Shown here: positions 15,880-23,275 of the stretch, piece by piece
How positions within the stretch are numbered: position 1 is the first letter of the stretch
How the letters are laid out: each line of letters begins with the position of its first letter
Origin: Lachnospiraceae bacterium
Lineage (GTDB): Bacteria; Bacillota; Clostridia; Lachnospirales; Lachnospiraceae
Reading direction: 5' to 3'
Assembly: GCA_900764225.1 (NCBI GenBank)
Contig: CAAFNG010000311.1
Coordinates: 1 to 25,886 of the forward strand
DNA: 25,886 nt
Position numbers and translations under genes: made by a program
The notes under the pieces: generated by a model
Databases searched by the model: none
What the model was told of the DNA's origin: nothing
Seen by the model: the letters and a program-made list of their open reading frames with translations, nothing else

Positions 15880-17235
15880 CTATTTCCTTTTGAATCTGGC
15901 AATGAAGAAGCCGTCTGTCTTATGTATTCCCGGGAGCAGCTGCAGATATCCAATCTTTGTAGATTTGCAGTGAAGCTCTTCCGGAATATATGGATCCAGG
16001 CTCTCCAGTTTAAATGGATAATTCTTAAGGAACCATAATACGTTTTCTTCATTTTCTTCTCTTGCAATGGTACACGTGCTGAATATCAGTGTTCCGTCAG
16101 GCTTCACATATTCCGCAGCCTTGTCAAGGATTCTTCTCTGAAGCAGTACGATTTCTTCCTGTGTCTGAGGTGTTGCTCTGTACTTGATCTCCGGTTTTTT
16201 TCCGATAACTCCATAGCCTGAACACGGAACGTCTGCGATCACAATATCTGCTTTTTTCTCCGACTCCGGATCAAGAACTGTTGCATCCTGTACCTTTGCG
16301 TCTACATTAATCACACCGGTTCTGTGAATATTTTCGTTGATAAGATCCACCTTATACTGACTTACATCTCTGGCATCCACATTACCGTAATCGCCCATCT
16401 TATCTGCCACATGGATACTTTTTCCACCAGGTGCCGCACACATGTCAATAATGTAATCTCCTTTTTTCGGACTGGCAGCCTCAGCAACCAGCATGGAGCT
16501 TACATCCTGTACCAGCATCTTTCCCTGAAGAAAAGCATCCAGCGTCAGAATATGATTATAATCTGAGATCTTTAATGCATATGGCAAGTATGGTGCCTGT
16601 TCGACTGTCACTCCCTGTTCTCTCAGGCTGGTAACAATCTCTTTCTTGGATGCCTTATGCGTACGGCAGCGTACTGTCAGCGGCCGCTCTGTAAGAAAGT
16701 CTGCTAGGATCTTTTCTGTTGTCTTCACGCCATATGCCGTGATCCATTTATTTACCAGATATTCCGGCATGGAATATTTCACAGAAAGATATTTTACCTC
16801 ATCTTCTTCCCTGGATGGGAGTTCCAGGTTCTTCAGTTCTCTTGCGATCGTGCGGAGAACTCCGTTTACAAAAGGCTTCAGATTATAAAAACCTTTTCTC
16901 TGGGCCAGCTTCACAGCCTCATTGCACACGGCACTGTCCGGAACACTGTCCATAAATTTCAGCTGATAAACTCCGCTTCGCAGGATTTCCCTGATCTGTG
17001 GTTTCATCTTATCCACGGAAACCTTGGAAAAGGAATTGATCACATAATCAATATAAATTCTGTATTCCAGAGTTCCCTCGCATACTCTTGTAATAAAGCT
17101 TCTCTCCTGTTTCGGAAGAAACTGGTATTTGGAAAGGGCATTGCGAATCGCGATATGGCTGTGCTCCCCTTCCTCCTCGATCTGTAACAGAATCTCGAGG
17201 ATCAGTTCTCTTGTGTTCACTCCGCTGCTAATCAC
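15880..17235 (-). CDS. rsmB: 16S rRNA (cytosine-967-C5)-methyltransferase RsmB
   Basis: RsmB (Sun/Fmu) makes m5C967 in 16S rRNA. Counting from the GTG start, it has an N-terminal NusB-like RNA-binding domain (about 5-140) and a C-terminal Rossmann methyltransferase: SAM loop DMCAAPGGK (264-272), DVPCSG with C338 and FSTCTI with the catalytic C388. I place the start at GTG 17235, which overlaps the stop of the upstream metallopeptidase gene by 8 nt (GTGATTAG); an ideal AGGAGGT lies about 7 nt before it, inside the upstream coding sequence. A TTG at 17253 would overlap the ribosome binding site and is unlikely. The length of 451 residues fits the family. Confidence 0.95.
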   Translation of the reverse strand: MISSGVNTRELILEILLQIEEEGEHSHIAIRNALSKYQFLPKQERSFITRVCEGTLEYRIYIDYVINSFSKVSVDKMKPQIREILRSGVYQLKFMDSVPDSAVCNEAVKLAQRKGFYNLKPFVNGVLRTIARELKNLELPSREEDEVKYLSVKYSMPEYLVNKWITAYGVKTTEKILADFLTERPLTVRCRTHKASKKEIVTSLREQGVTVEQAPYLPYALKISDYNHILTLDAFLQGKMLVQDVSSMLVAEAASPKKGDYIIDMCAAPGGKSIHVADKMGDYGNVDARDVSQYKVDLINENIHRTGVINVDAKVQDATVLDPESEKKADIVIADVPCSGYGVIGKKPEIKYRATPQTQEEIVLLQRRILDKAAEYVKPDGTLIFSTCTIAREENEENVLWFLKNYPFKLESLDPYIPEELHCKSTKIGYLQLLPGIHKTDGFFIARFKRK

Positions 17236-17935
17236 GGTCTCTACCTCCTGCAAGGATAATCAGTCTCAAAAGCTGCAGAATGGATGCAGCCAACGCTGCT
17301 ACATAGGTAAGAGCCGCTGCTGTAAGAACCTTTCTTGCACCTTTTTTCTCATCGGCACCTAAAATGCCTGTGGTTTCCAGCATTTTCAGCGCTCTGGATG
17401 ACGCATTGATCTCCACCGGCAGAGTCACCAGCTGAAAAAGCACTGCAAGGGAAAACATCACGATTCCCAGCGTTACCAGCGGATGAATGGAAAAAATCAG
17501 TCCTGCGATAAATATCGGCCAGGAAAGCTGTGAACCCAGATTCGCAGCCGGTACAATGGCAGAACGGATATTCAGCGGCGCATAGTTGATCGCATCCTGG
17601 ATCGCATGACCACACTCATGCGCTGCCACACCAACTGCTGCCAGTGAATTTCTTCCATAAATATCTTCCGACAGCGAAACCGTTTTTGTTCTTGGATCAT
17701 AATGGTCTGTCAGGCTTCCACGGATCGGAACAACCTGTACATCTGTAATCCCTGCTGCCCGGAGAATTCTCTGTGCGGCTTCTGCTCCTGTGATACCGGA
17801 ATGATTCCGGACTTTTCTGTATACTGCAAAGGTACTCTTAAGTTTCGCAGATGCAGCAAGTGAAAGGAGCATTCCGATCACAAGTAAAAGTACTGTGGGA
17901 TCCATTCCCCAGCCATAATAACCATATCCGTACAT
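17228..17935 (-). CDS. yugP: Membrane zinc metallopeptidase, YugP family
   Basis: This is a 235-residue integral membrane protein of the neutral zinc metallopeptidase family represented by B. subtilis YugP (Pfam Zn_peptidase_2, from memory). It has a Gly/Tyr-rich N-terminus, a first membrane helix (about 13-30), an extramembrane part with the zinc motif HECGH (106-110), two or three further helices (about 125-172 and 205-228), and the conserved LPVEINASSRAL (172-183), whose Glu is a likely third ligand. The physiological substrate is not established. It sits between fmt and rsmB in the translation operon: 6 nt after fmt, and overlapping rsmB by 8 nt, with rsmB's ribosome binding site inside its coding sequence. 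The site before the ATG is GGAG. Confidence 0.9.
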   Translation of the reverse strand: MYGYGYYGWGMDPTVLLLVIGMLLSLAASAKLKSTFAVYRKVRNHSGITGAEAAQRILRAAGITDVQVVPIRGSLTDHYDPRTKTVSLSEDIYGRNSLAAVGVAAHECGHAIQDAINYAPLNIRSAIVPAANLGSQLSWPIFIAGLIFSIHPLVTLGIVMFSLAVLFQLVTLPVEINASSRALKMLETTGILGADEKKGARKVLTAAALTYVAALAASILQLLRLIILAGGRDRD

Positions 17936-17941
17936 AACTCA

Positions 17942-18886
17942 TCACTCCCTGGAATCTCTGAACATGTCTCCTGGTTTCAACTGGCATCCCCGCAGAAAGG
18001 CATCTGCCTCCATACGTTTCTTGCCTTCCAGCTGTACTTCATGAAGCACCAGCACATCTTCGCCGCATGCAACATGGATGCCTTTTTTATCTGTACTGAC
18101 AACAGTTCCCGGTGTTTCGGTCACGTCTTTCTTCTCTACGGAACTTCTCCATACCTTTAAATTTTTTCCGTTTATAAAGGTAAATGCACTTGGCCATGGA
18201 TTCATGCCGCGGACAAGGCGTTCCAGCTCTGTGGCACTTTTTGAAAAATCAAGAAGTCCCATTTTCTTTGTGATCATAGCTGCGTATGGTGTAGGACTTT
18301 CCTCCGGCTGTTTTTCATAAACTGCATTTCCATCGAAAATGGACGGCAGTGTCTGGATCAGAAGCTCTGCACCTGCTTCTGCCAGCTTGTCAAAGAGACT
18401 TCCGCCTGTCTCATCCTCTGCAAGAGGTACCACGATCTTCGAGATCATATCGCCTGTATCCAGGCCGGTTCCCATCTGCATGATCGTAACGCCGGATTCT
18501 TTTTCCCCGTCAATTACTGCCTGCTGGATGGGAGCTGCCCCGCGGTATTTCGGAAGCAGAGAAGCATGAATGTTAATACATCCGAATTTCGGCATTTCCA
18601 GAATACTCTTCGGTATGATCTGACCGAACGCTGCCACAATGATGATATCCGGTTTAAGTTCAGAAAGCTTCTCCACAAATTCCGGCTCGCGCACCTTTAC
18701 AGGCTGAAGTACCGGAATATCGTGTTTCATTGCTTCTTCTTTTACAGGTGTCGGCATCATGGTCTTGCCTCTGCCCTTTGGTTTATCCGGCTGTGTGACT
18801 ACAGCCTCCACCTCATATCCGTTCTTCACAAGTGCAGCCAGCGGTGCAACCGCAAAGTCCGGAGTTCCCATATAAACGATTTTCAT
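17942..18886 (-). CDS. fmt: Methionyl-tRNA formyltransferase
   Basis: Fmt formylates Met-tRNAfMet with 10-formyl-tetrahydrofolate, preparing the initiator tRNA. The 314-residue protein has an N-terminal Rossmann domain (MGTPDFAVAPL, 6-16), the basic KGRGKTMMPTPVK loop (37-49) that contacts the acceptor stem, the catalytic triad N105, H107 and D143 (INIHASLLPKYRG; GTGLDTGD), and a C-terminal OB domain (about 205-314). It lies 12 nt after def, the enzyme that later removes the formyl group; this pairing is standard. The ribosome binding site is AAAGGCGGG. Confidence 0.97.
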   Translation of the reverse strand: MKIVYMGTPDFAVAPLAALVKNGYEVEAVVTQPDKPKGRGKTMMPTPVKEEAMKHDIPVLQPVKVREPEFVEKLSELKPDIIIVAAFGQIIPKSILEMPKFGCINIHASLLPKYRGAAPIQQAVIDGEKESGVTIMQMGTGLDTGDMISKIVVPLAEDETGGSLFDKLAEAGAELLIQTLPSIFDGNAVYEKQPEESPTPYAAMITKKMGLLDFSKSATELERLVRGMNPWPSAFTFINGKNLKVWRSSVEKKDVTETPGTVVSTDKKGIHVACGEDVLVLHEVQLEGKKRMEADAFLRGCQLKPGDMFRDSRE

Positions 18887-18898
18887 ATTATCCCGCCT

Positions 18899-19378
18899 TT
18901 AGTCTTCTTCATCGTAATCGTAATTTACCTTGTGAAGTTCTCCCTCCACAAGCTCTGTGTACATTTTTCCGTCCAGATGGTCGATCTCGTGACAGAACGC
19001 TCTGGCCAGAAGCTCCTCTCCTTCGTAGATCACTTCTTCCATGTTAATGTCAAGTGCTTTTACTTTTACATAATTTGGACGTGTCACCTGACCTGCCATT
19101 CCCGGAACACTTAAGCATCCCTCATCGCCGGTCTGCTCTCCGCTTGTCTCAAGGATCTCCGGGTTGATCAGAACGATCGGTCCTTCTCCTACATCGATCA
19201 CAACAATACGTTTCAGGATTCCAACCTGCGGTGCCGCAAGTCCTACGCCCATTGCGTCATACATGGTATCCAGCATATCTGTGATCAGCTCGCTGATCTT
19301 TGGTGTCATCTCCTCTACAGGACGTGATTTTTTTGTCAGTACAGGATCACCCTGTACACGGATTGTTCTAAGTGCCAT
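18899..19378 (-). CDS. def: Peptide deformylase
   Basis: Def removes the N-formyl group from nascent proteins; it is a metalloenzyme, usually with Fe2+. All three family motifs are intact: GVGLAAPQVG (44-53), EGCLSVPG (86-93, metal ligand C88) and HEIDH (130-134, two His ligands and catalytic E131). The 159-residue length and the short acidic tail fit a type 1-like enzyme of Clostridia. AAGGAG lies about 11 nt before the ATG. The priA stop is about 20 nt upstream. Confidence 0.97.
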   Translation of the reverse strand: MALRTIRVQGDPVLTKKSRPVEEMTPKISELITDMLDTMYDAMGVGLAAPQVGILKRIVVIDVGEGPIVLINPEILETSGEQTGDEGCLSVPGMAGQVTRPNYVKVKALDINMEEVIYEGEELLARAFCHEIDHLDGKMYTELVEGELHKVNYDYDEED

Positions 19379-19400
19379 TTTTCTCTCTTCTCCTTTTCAT

Positions 19401-21620
19401 TTAACTCATGTCAAATTGTATGTATATCTTCCGGAAACCGGAATTTATCTCTATATACTGCTCAAGCTTTTCCCTCACTGCTGTGAGGAAACGCATATCC
19501 ACATGTTTCAGGTGCAATACCTGTCTGTAAACATCCTTCACCTTGCCTACCGGTGCCGCAGCTGGACCGATCATGTGAAGTTCATCTTTCGGACTTACCC
19601 TGCGGATAAAAGCTTCTATATAATACATTGCTTTTTTCAGAAGCTCCTCATCCTGGCAGGCGCCAAAAACTGTCATCATATGAGCTGCCGGCGGATAATC
19701 CATGAGCATCCGGTAACTCATCTCTTCCCTGTAAAATTCCTCATAATCCTGCACTGCTGCCGCCTGAATGCTGTAATGCTCCGGCTGATAGGTCTGTATT
19801 ACAGCAGTTCCCGGCTTCATTCCCCGTCCGGCACGGCCCACGGCCTGGGTCAGCAGCTGAAAAGTTCTTTCGCCACAGTGATAATCGTCCATATTCAGGG
19901 AAAGATCCGCAGCAATCACTCCCACAAGTGTCACATCCGGAAAGTCATGCCCCTTGACGATCATCTGCGTTCCCACCAGAATGTCTGCCTCATGTCTGGC
20001 AAAGGATGCCAGGATCTTCTCATAGCTGTCCTTCGTCCTTGTGGTATCAAAATCCATTCGAAGCACTTTTGCCTCTGGAAAATACTTCTCAATAACCTTC
20101 TCGATCTGCTGGGTGCCTGCCTTGAAACCGCCAATATGCGGAGATCCGCAGGAGGGACATGACTGGGGCTTCACAGTCTCATAGCCGCAATAATGACAGA
20201 CCAGACGACTGCCGTTATGCTCACTTAAGGACACGTCACAATGAGGACATTTCATTACATGTCCACAGGCACGGCAGGAAACAAATCCTGCATAACCACG
20301 CCTGTTAAGAAAAAGCATTGCCTGCTCTTTTCTTCGAAGTGTTTCCTGCAGGGAAGTTTTAAGCTCCGTGCTTAAGACAGAACGGTTGCCTTTTTTTAAT
20401 TCTTCCCTTAAATCCACGATTGATACCTTAGGAAGCGGTCTTTCTTCATAACGTGAGGTCAGTTTTATAAGAAGATACTCACCAACGGACGCACGGCTGT
20501 ATGCAGAAAGTGATGGTGTGGCAGACCCCATCACCACTTTTGCATGCTCCAGTCTGGCTCTCTGGATCGCAGTCTCCCTTGCATGATACCGAGGTGTGTT
20601 CTCACTCTTGTAAGTGGGCTCATGTTCCTCATCGATCACGATCAGCCCCAGATTCGAAAATGGCGTAAAAAGTGCAGATCTTGGTCCTACCATCACCTGC
20701 ACTTCGCCACGCTTCGCTCTCTTGAACTGGTCATAACGCTCCCCCTGGGAAAGTCTGGAATTTAACACAGACACCTTATCTCCGAACATGGCATAAAAAC
20801 GCCGTACAGTCTGATAGGTAAGGGCAATCTCCGGGATCAGAACAATGGCCTGCCTGCCTTCTGAGAGTACCTGCTGAATCAGGCGCATGTATACCTGCGT
20901 CTTGCCGCTTCCCGTAACTCCGAAAAGAAGCGCCGGTCTGGGCTTCTGCGTCTGCCATTCCCGCATGATCTGCTCCGCCGCTTCCCTCTGTTCACGGTTC
21001 AAAAGCAGCTTCCTGTCTTCCTTTACCAGATCTCTGCTATCCGGAATACGGTACATCTCCTGGCTCTCGATCCGGATCATTCCCTTTTCTTTAAAGAATT
21101 CCAGAACCGCAGTACTTGCTCCAAGTTCTTTCACCGCAGAGGTGTATTCCAGACTTCCGGACTCCAGAATTGCCCGCAGAAAACGCTCTCTTGCTTTAAA
21201 ACGGCTTCCGGAAAGTTTCTCCAGAAGTGCCTCTCCCTCCTGCCTGTCCCCGCAGAAAAAAATCAGTCTTTTTTCTTTTGCACGGACTTTATCCTTTACA
21301 GGAAGAACAGTCTTAAGAGCCTGGATCATAGTGGAACCATATGTTTCTTTCATCCAGGCAGCCAGGGCGATAAGACGGGATTCTGTTGTCTCATCGTCCG
21401 TGGATACCCCTTCGATCTCCTTGATCCTGGATGTATCGTATTTTGGTTTTTCGGAGATTCCGATCACGTAACCTTTTCGGAGCGTATTGCCTTTTCCAAA
21501 GGGAACTGTGACAACAACACCCGGTGAGATCTCTTTCTCCAGCCTTTCCGGTACACGGTACTGAAAATCCCGGTCAAGCTTCTCATGTGAAATATCAATG
21601 ATCACATCTGCATAGATCAT
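19401..21620 (-). CDS. priA: Primosomal protein N' (replication restart helicase PriA)
   Basis: PriA recognises stalled forks and reloads the replicative helicase. The 739-residue protein has an N-terminal 3'-end-binding domain (1-110), a winged-helix part (about 115-200), and a superfamily 2 helicase core with Walker A GVTGSGKT (234-241), Walker B DEEH (330-333) and GSATPS (365-370). Eight cysteines (449, 452, 458, 461, 475, 478, 488, 491) bind two zinc ions. They are followed by DFDTTRTKDSYEKIL, GTQMIVKGHDFPDVTLVGV and the QAVGRAGRG helicase motif VI. All motifs are intact. It starts 4 nt after the murE stop and leads into def. Confidence 0.98.
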   Translation of the reverse strand: MIYADVIIDISHEKLDRDFQYRVPERLEKEISPGVVVTVPFGKGNTLRKGYVIGISEKPKYDTSRIKEIEGVSTDDETTESRLIALAAWMKETYGSTMIQALKTVLPVKDKVRAKEKRLIFFCGDRQEGEALLEKLSGSRFKARERFLRAILESGSLEYTSAVKELGASTAVLEFFKEKGMIRIESQEMYRIPDSRDLVKEDRKLLLNREQREAAEQIMREWQTQKPRPALLFGVTGSGKTQVYMRLIQQVLSEGRQAIVLIPEIALTYQTVRRFYAMFGDKVSVLNSRLSQGERYDQFKRAKRGEVQVMVGPRSALFTPFSNLGLIVIDEEHEPTYKSENTPRYHARETAIQRARLEHAKVVMGSATPSLSAYSRASVGEYLLIKLTSRYEERPLPKVSIVDLREELKKGNRSVLSTELKTSLQETLRRKEQAMLFLNRRGYAGFVSCRACGHVMKCPHCDVSLSEHNGSRLVCHYCGYETVKPQSCPSCGSPHIGGFKAGTQQIEKVIEKYFPEAKVLRMDFDTTRTKDSYEKILASFARHEADILVGTQMIVKGHDFPDVTLVGVIAADLSLNMDDYHCGERTFQLLTQAVGRAGRGMKPGTAVIQTYQPEHYSIQAAAVQDYEEFYREEMSYRMLMDYPPAAHMMTVFGACQDEELLKKAMYYIEAFIRRVSPKDELHMIGPAAAPVGKVKDVYRQVLHLKHVDMRFLTAVREKLEQYIEINSGFRKIYIQFDMS

Positions 21621-21624
21621 GCGT

Positions 21625-23091
21625 TTACGCTTTCCTGTCTTCTTCCAGAATCTCCTGGATCAGCACACGCTCATCCATCGGATATTTCTTACCCTTAATT
21701 TCCTGGTAATCCTCATGACCTTTTCCGGCAAGCACGATGATATCACCAGGTTCACCATGATGGATCGCGTAGGCGATTGCTTCCTTACGGTCCGGAATCT
21801 CCACATATTTACCGTCGGTTTTCGCCATACCGACTTTGATATCATCAATAATAGCCTGCGGATCCTCATCACGCGGATTATCGGATGTGATGATGGTAAG
21901 ATCAGCCATTTTTCCGGAAACTTCGCCCATTTCATAGCGGCGGAGCTTAGAACGGTTACCGCCACAGCCGAACAGACATACCAGTCTGTGCGGGTTGTAT
22001 TCCTTCAGTGTTCCCAGAAGGCTCTCCAGAGCCATTGCGTTATGTGCATAATCGATCATCAGTGTGAACTCATCAGAAACCTTAACCATCTCAATACGGC
22101 CTTTAACCTTCGCCACCTTGAGAGCCTTGATGATGTTCTCCTCTGATACCTTGAAATGACGGCAGATTGCGATCGCTGTCAGAGAATTGTAAATGCTGAA
22201 TTTACCAGGAATGTCAATCTCCACCGGGAAGTCCAGAAGACCTTTCACATGGTAGGAAATACCAAGGTATCCCTTTCTGCCCACAAGCTTTGCATCCTCA
22301 GCACGGAGATCTGCTTTTTCGGAAAATCCATAAGTTTCCAGATCACAGGTATGTCCTTCAATGATCTTATCAAAATGCTCATCGTCCCTGTTCACGATTC
22401 CTACACGGCACTGCTTGAGAAGCATGGATTTGCAATGAAGATAATCATCAAAATCCTTATGCTCATTCGGTCCGATATGGTCTGGCTCGATATTGGTAAA
22501 AATACCGAAATCAAAGATAAATCCCTGAGTTCTGTGCAGCATCAGTCCCTGTGAGGAAACCTCCATGACAACGGCATCACATCCAGCTTCTACCATATCA
22601 TGAAAATATTTCTGCACCATATAAGATTCCGGTGTGGTATTGGCTGCCGGAATACGCTTCTCTCCGATGATCGCTTCGATGGTTCCGATCAGGCCAACCT
22701 TATAACCTGCATTCTCAAGAATGGATTTCACCATATAAGTGGTAGTGGTTTTTCCCTTGGTTCCTGTGATTCCGATGGTCTTCAGTTTTTCGGCCGGATG
22801 TCCGAACCATGCAGCGGAAATAAAGGCCATGGCATAACGTGTATCCTTCACCTGGATCACGGTCACATCAGCCGGAGCTTCCACCGGTTCCTCAACGATC
22901 AGAGTTTTTGCACCCTTGGCAATAACTTCCGGAACGAATTTATGTCCGTCCACCACTGCACCCCGGATGCAGATAAAAAGACTTCCTTCCTCTACTTTAC
23001 GGGAATCATAGACAACAGAAGTTACCTCCTGCTCTGTGCTTCCCTGAAGACAGTTATATTCAAGATGTTCTAATAAGGATAAAAGTTTCAT
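21625..23091 (-). CDS. murE: UDP-MurNAc-L-Ala-D-Glu:meso-diaminopimelate ligase MurE
   Basis: MurE adds the third residue of the peptidoglycan stem peptide in the cytoplasm. The 488-residue protein has an N-terminal UDP-binding domain with YDSRKVEEGSLFICIRG (28-44), the ATP loop GTKGKTTT (110-117), MEVSSQGL and TNIEPDHIGPNEH in the central domain, a likely carbamylated lysine K221 (HCKSMLL), and the specificity motif DNPR at 404-407 (SDNPRDEDP). DNPR marks meso-diaminopimelate as substrate rather than lysine. GGAGG is 8 nt before the ATG. It opens the housekeeping operon behind its own predicted promoter and a leader hairpin. Confidence 0.96.
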   Translation of the reverse strand: MKLLSLLEHLEYNCLQGSTEQEVTSVVYDSRKVEEGSLFICIRGAVVDGHKFVPEVIAKGAKTLIVEEPVEAPADVTVIQVKDTRYAMAFISAAWFGHPAEKLKTIGITGTKGKTTTTYMVKSILENAGYKVGLIGTIEAIIGEKRIPAANTTPESYMVQKYFHDMVEAGCDAVVMEVSSQGLMLHRTQGFIFDFGIFTNIEPDHIGPNEHKDFDDYLHCKSMLLKQCRVGIVNRDDEHFDKIIEGHTCDLETYGFSEKADLRAEDAKLVGRKGYLGISYHVKGLLDFPVEIDIPGKFSIYNSLTAIAICRHFKVSEENIIKALKVAKVKGRIEMVKVSDEFTLMIDYAHNAMALESLLGTLKEYNPHRLVCLFGCGGNRSKLRRYEMGEVSGKMADLTIITSDNPRDEDPQAIIDDIKVGMAKTDGKYVEIPDRKEAIAYAIHHGEPGDIIVLAGKGHEDYQEIKGKKYPMDERVLIQEILEEDRKA

Positions 23092-23109
23092 TTTTTCTCC
23101 TCCGTTTTC

Positions 23110-23137
23110 CCTGTTTTTCGCATGGGCGGAAAACAGG
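23110..23137 (-). promoter_or_regulatory. 5' leader hairpin of the murE operon
   Basis: CCTGTTTTTCGC (23110-23121) and GCGGAAAACAGG (23126-23137) form a 12-bp stem with one T-G wobble around an ATGG tetraloop (CCAT in the transcript). It ends about 18 nt before the murE ATG and just before the GGAGG site. No U-tract follows, so it is not an intrinsic terminator; it may affect mRNA stability or initiation. Confidence 0.6.
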
Positions 23138-23173
23138 AAAGTATACTATTCTTAGTTAATGTACATACCATAT

Positions 23174-23202
23174 AGAATAGCACACCTCCCCCCTGTTTTC
23201 AA
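23174..23202 (-). promoter_or_regulatory. Predicted promoter of the murE-thiN operon
   Basis: On the minus strand TTGAAA (plus 23197-23202) and TATTCT (plus 23174-23179) are spaced by 17 bp. The -10 box forms one arm of an inverted repeat, CTATTCT/AGAATAG (23146-23152 and 23174-23180), so a regulator could bind across the start point. A second, weaker -10-like TATACT lies at 23140-23145. Confidence 0.5.
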
Positions 23203-23275
23203 CGTTTCTTTCCACCTGTAAAAGCCCGTCTCCGGCATTTCACGGAATGTTCACTGCTTTCTGTCAATTTCCTGT

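Noticed and set aside
23224..23267. Possible terminator (GCCGGAGACGGGCTTTT) and TTGACA after the surface gene
   Set aside because: The stem is only 3-4 bp with mismatches, and the TTGACA has no -10 box at a proper distance. I do not call either, though the surface gene may still end its transcript here.
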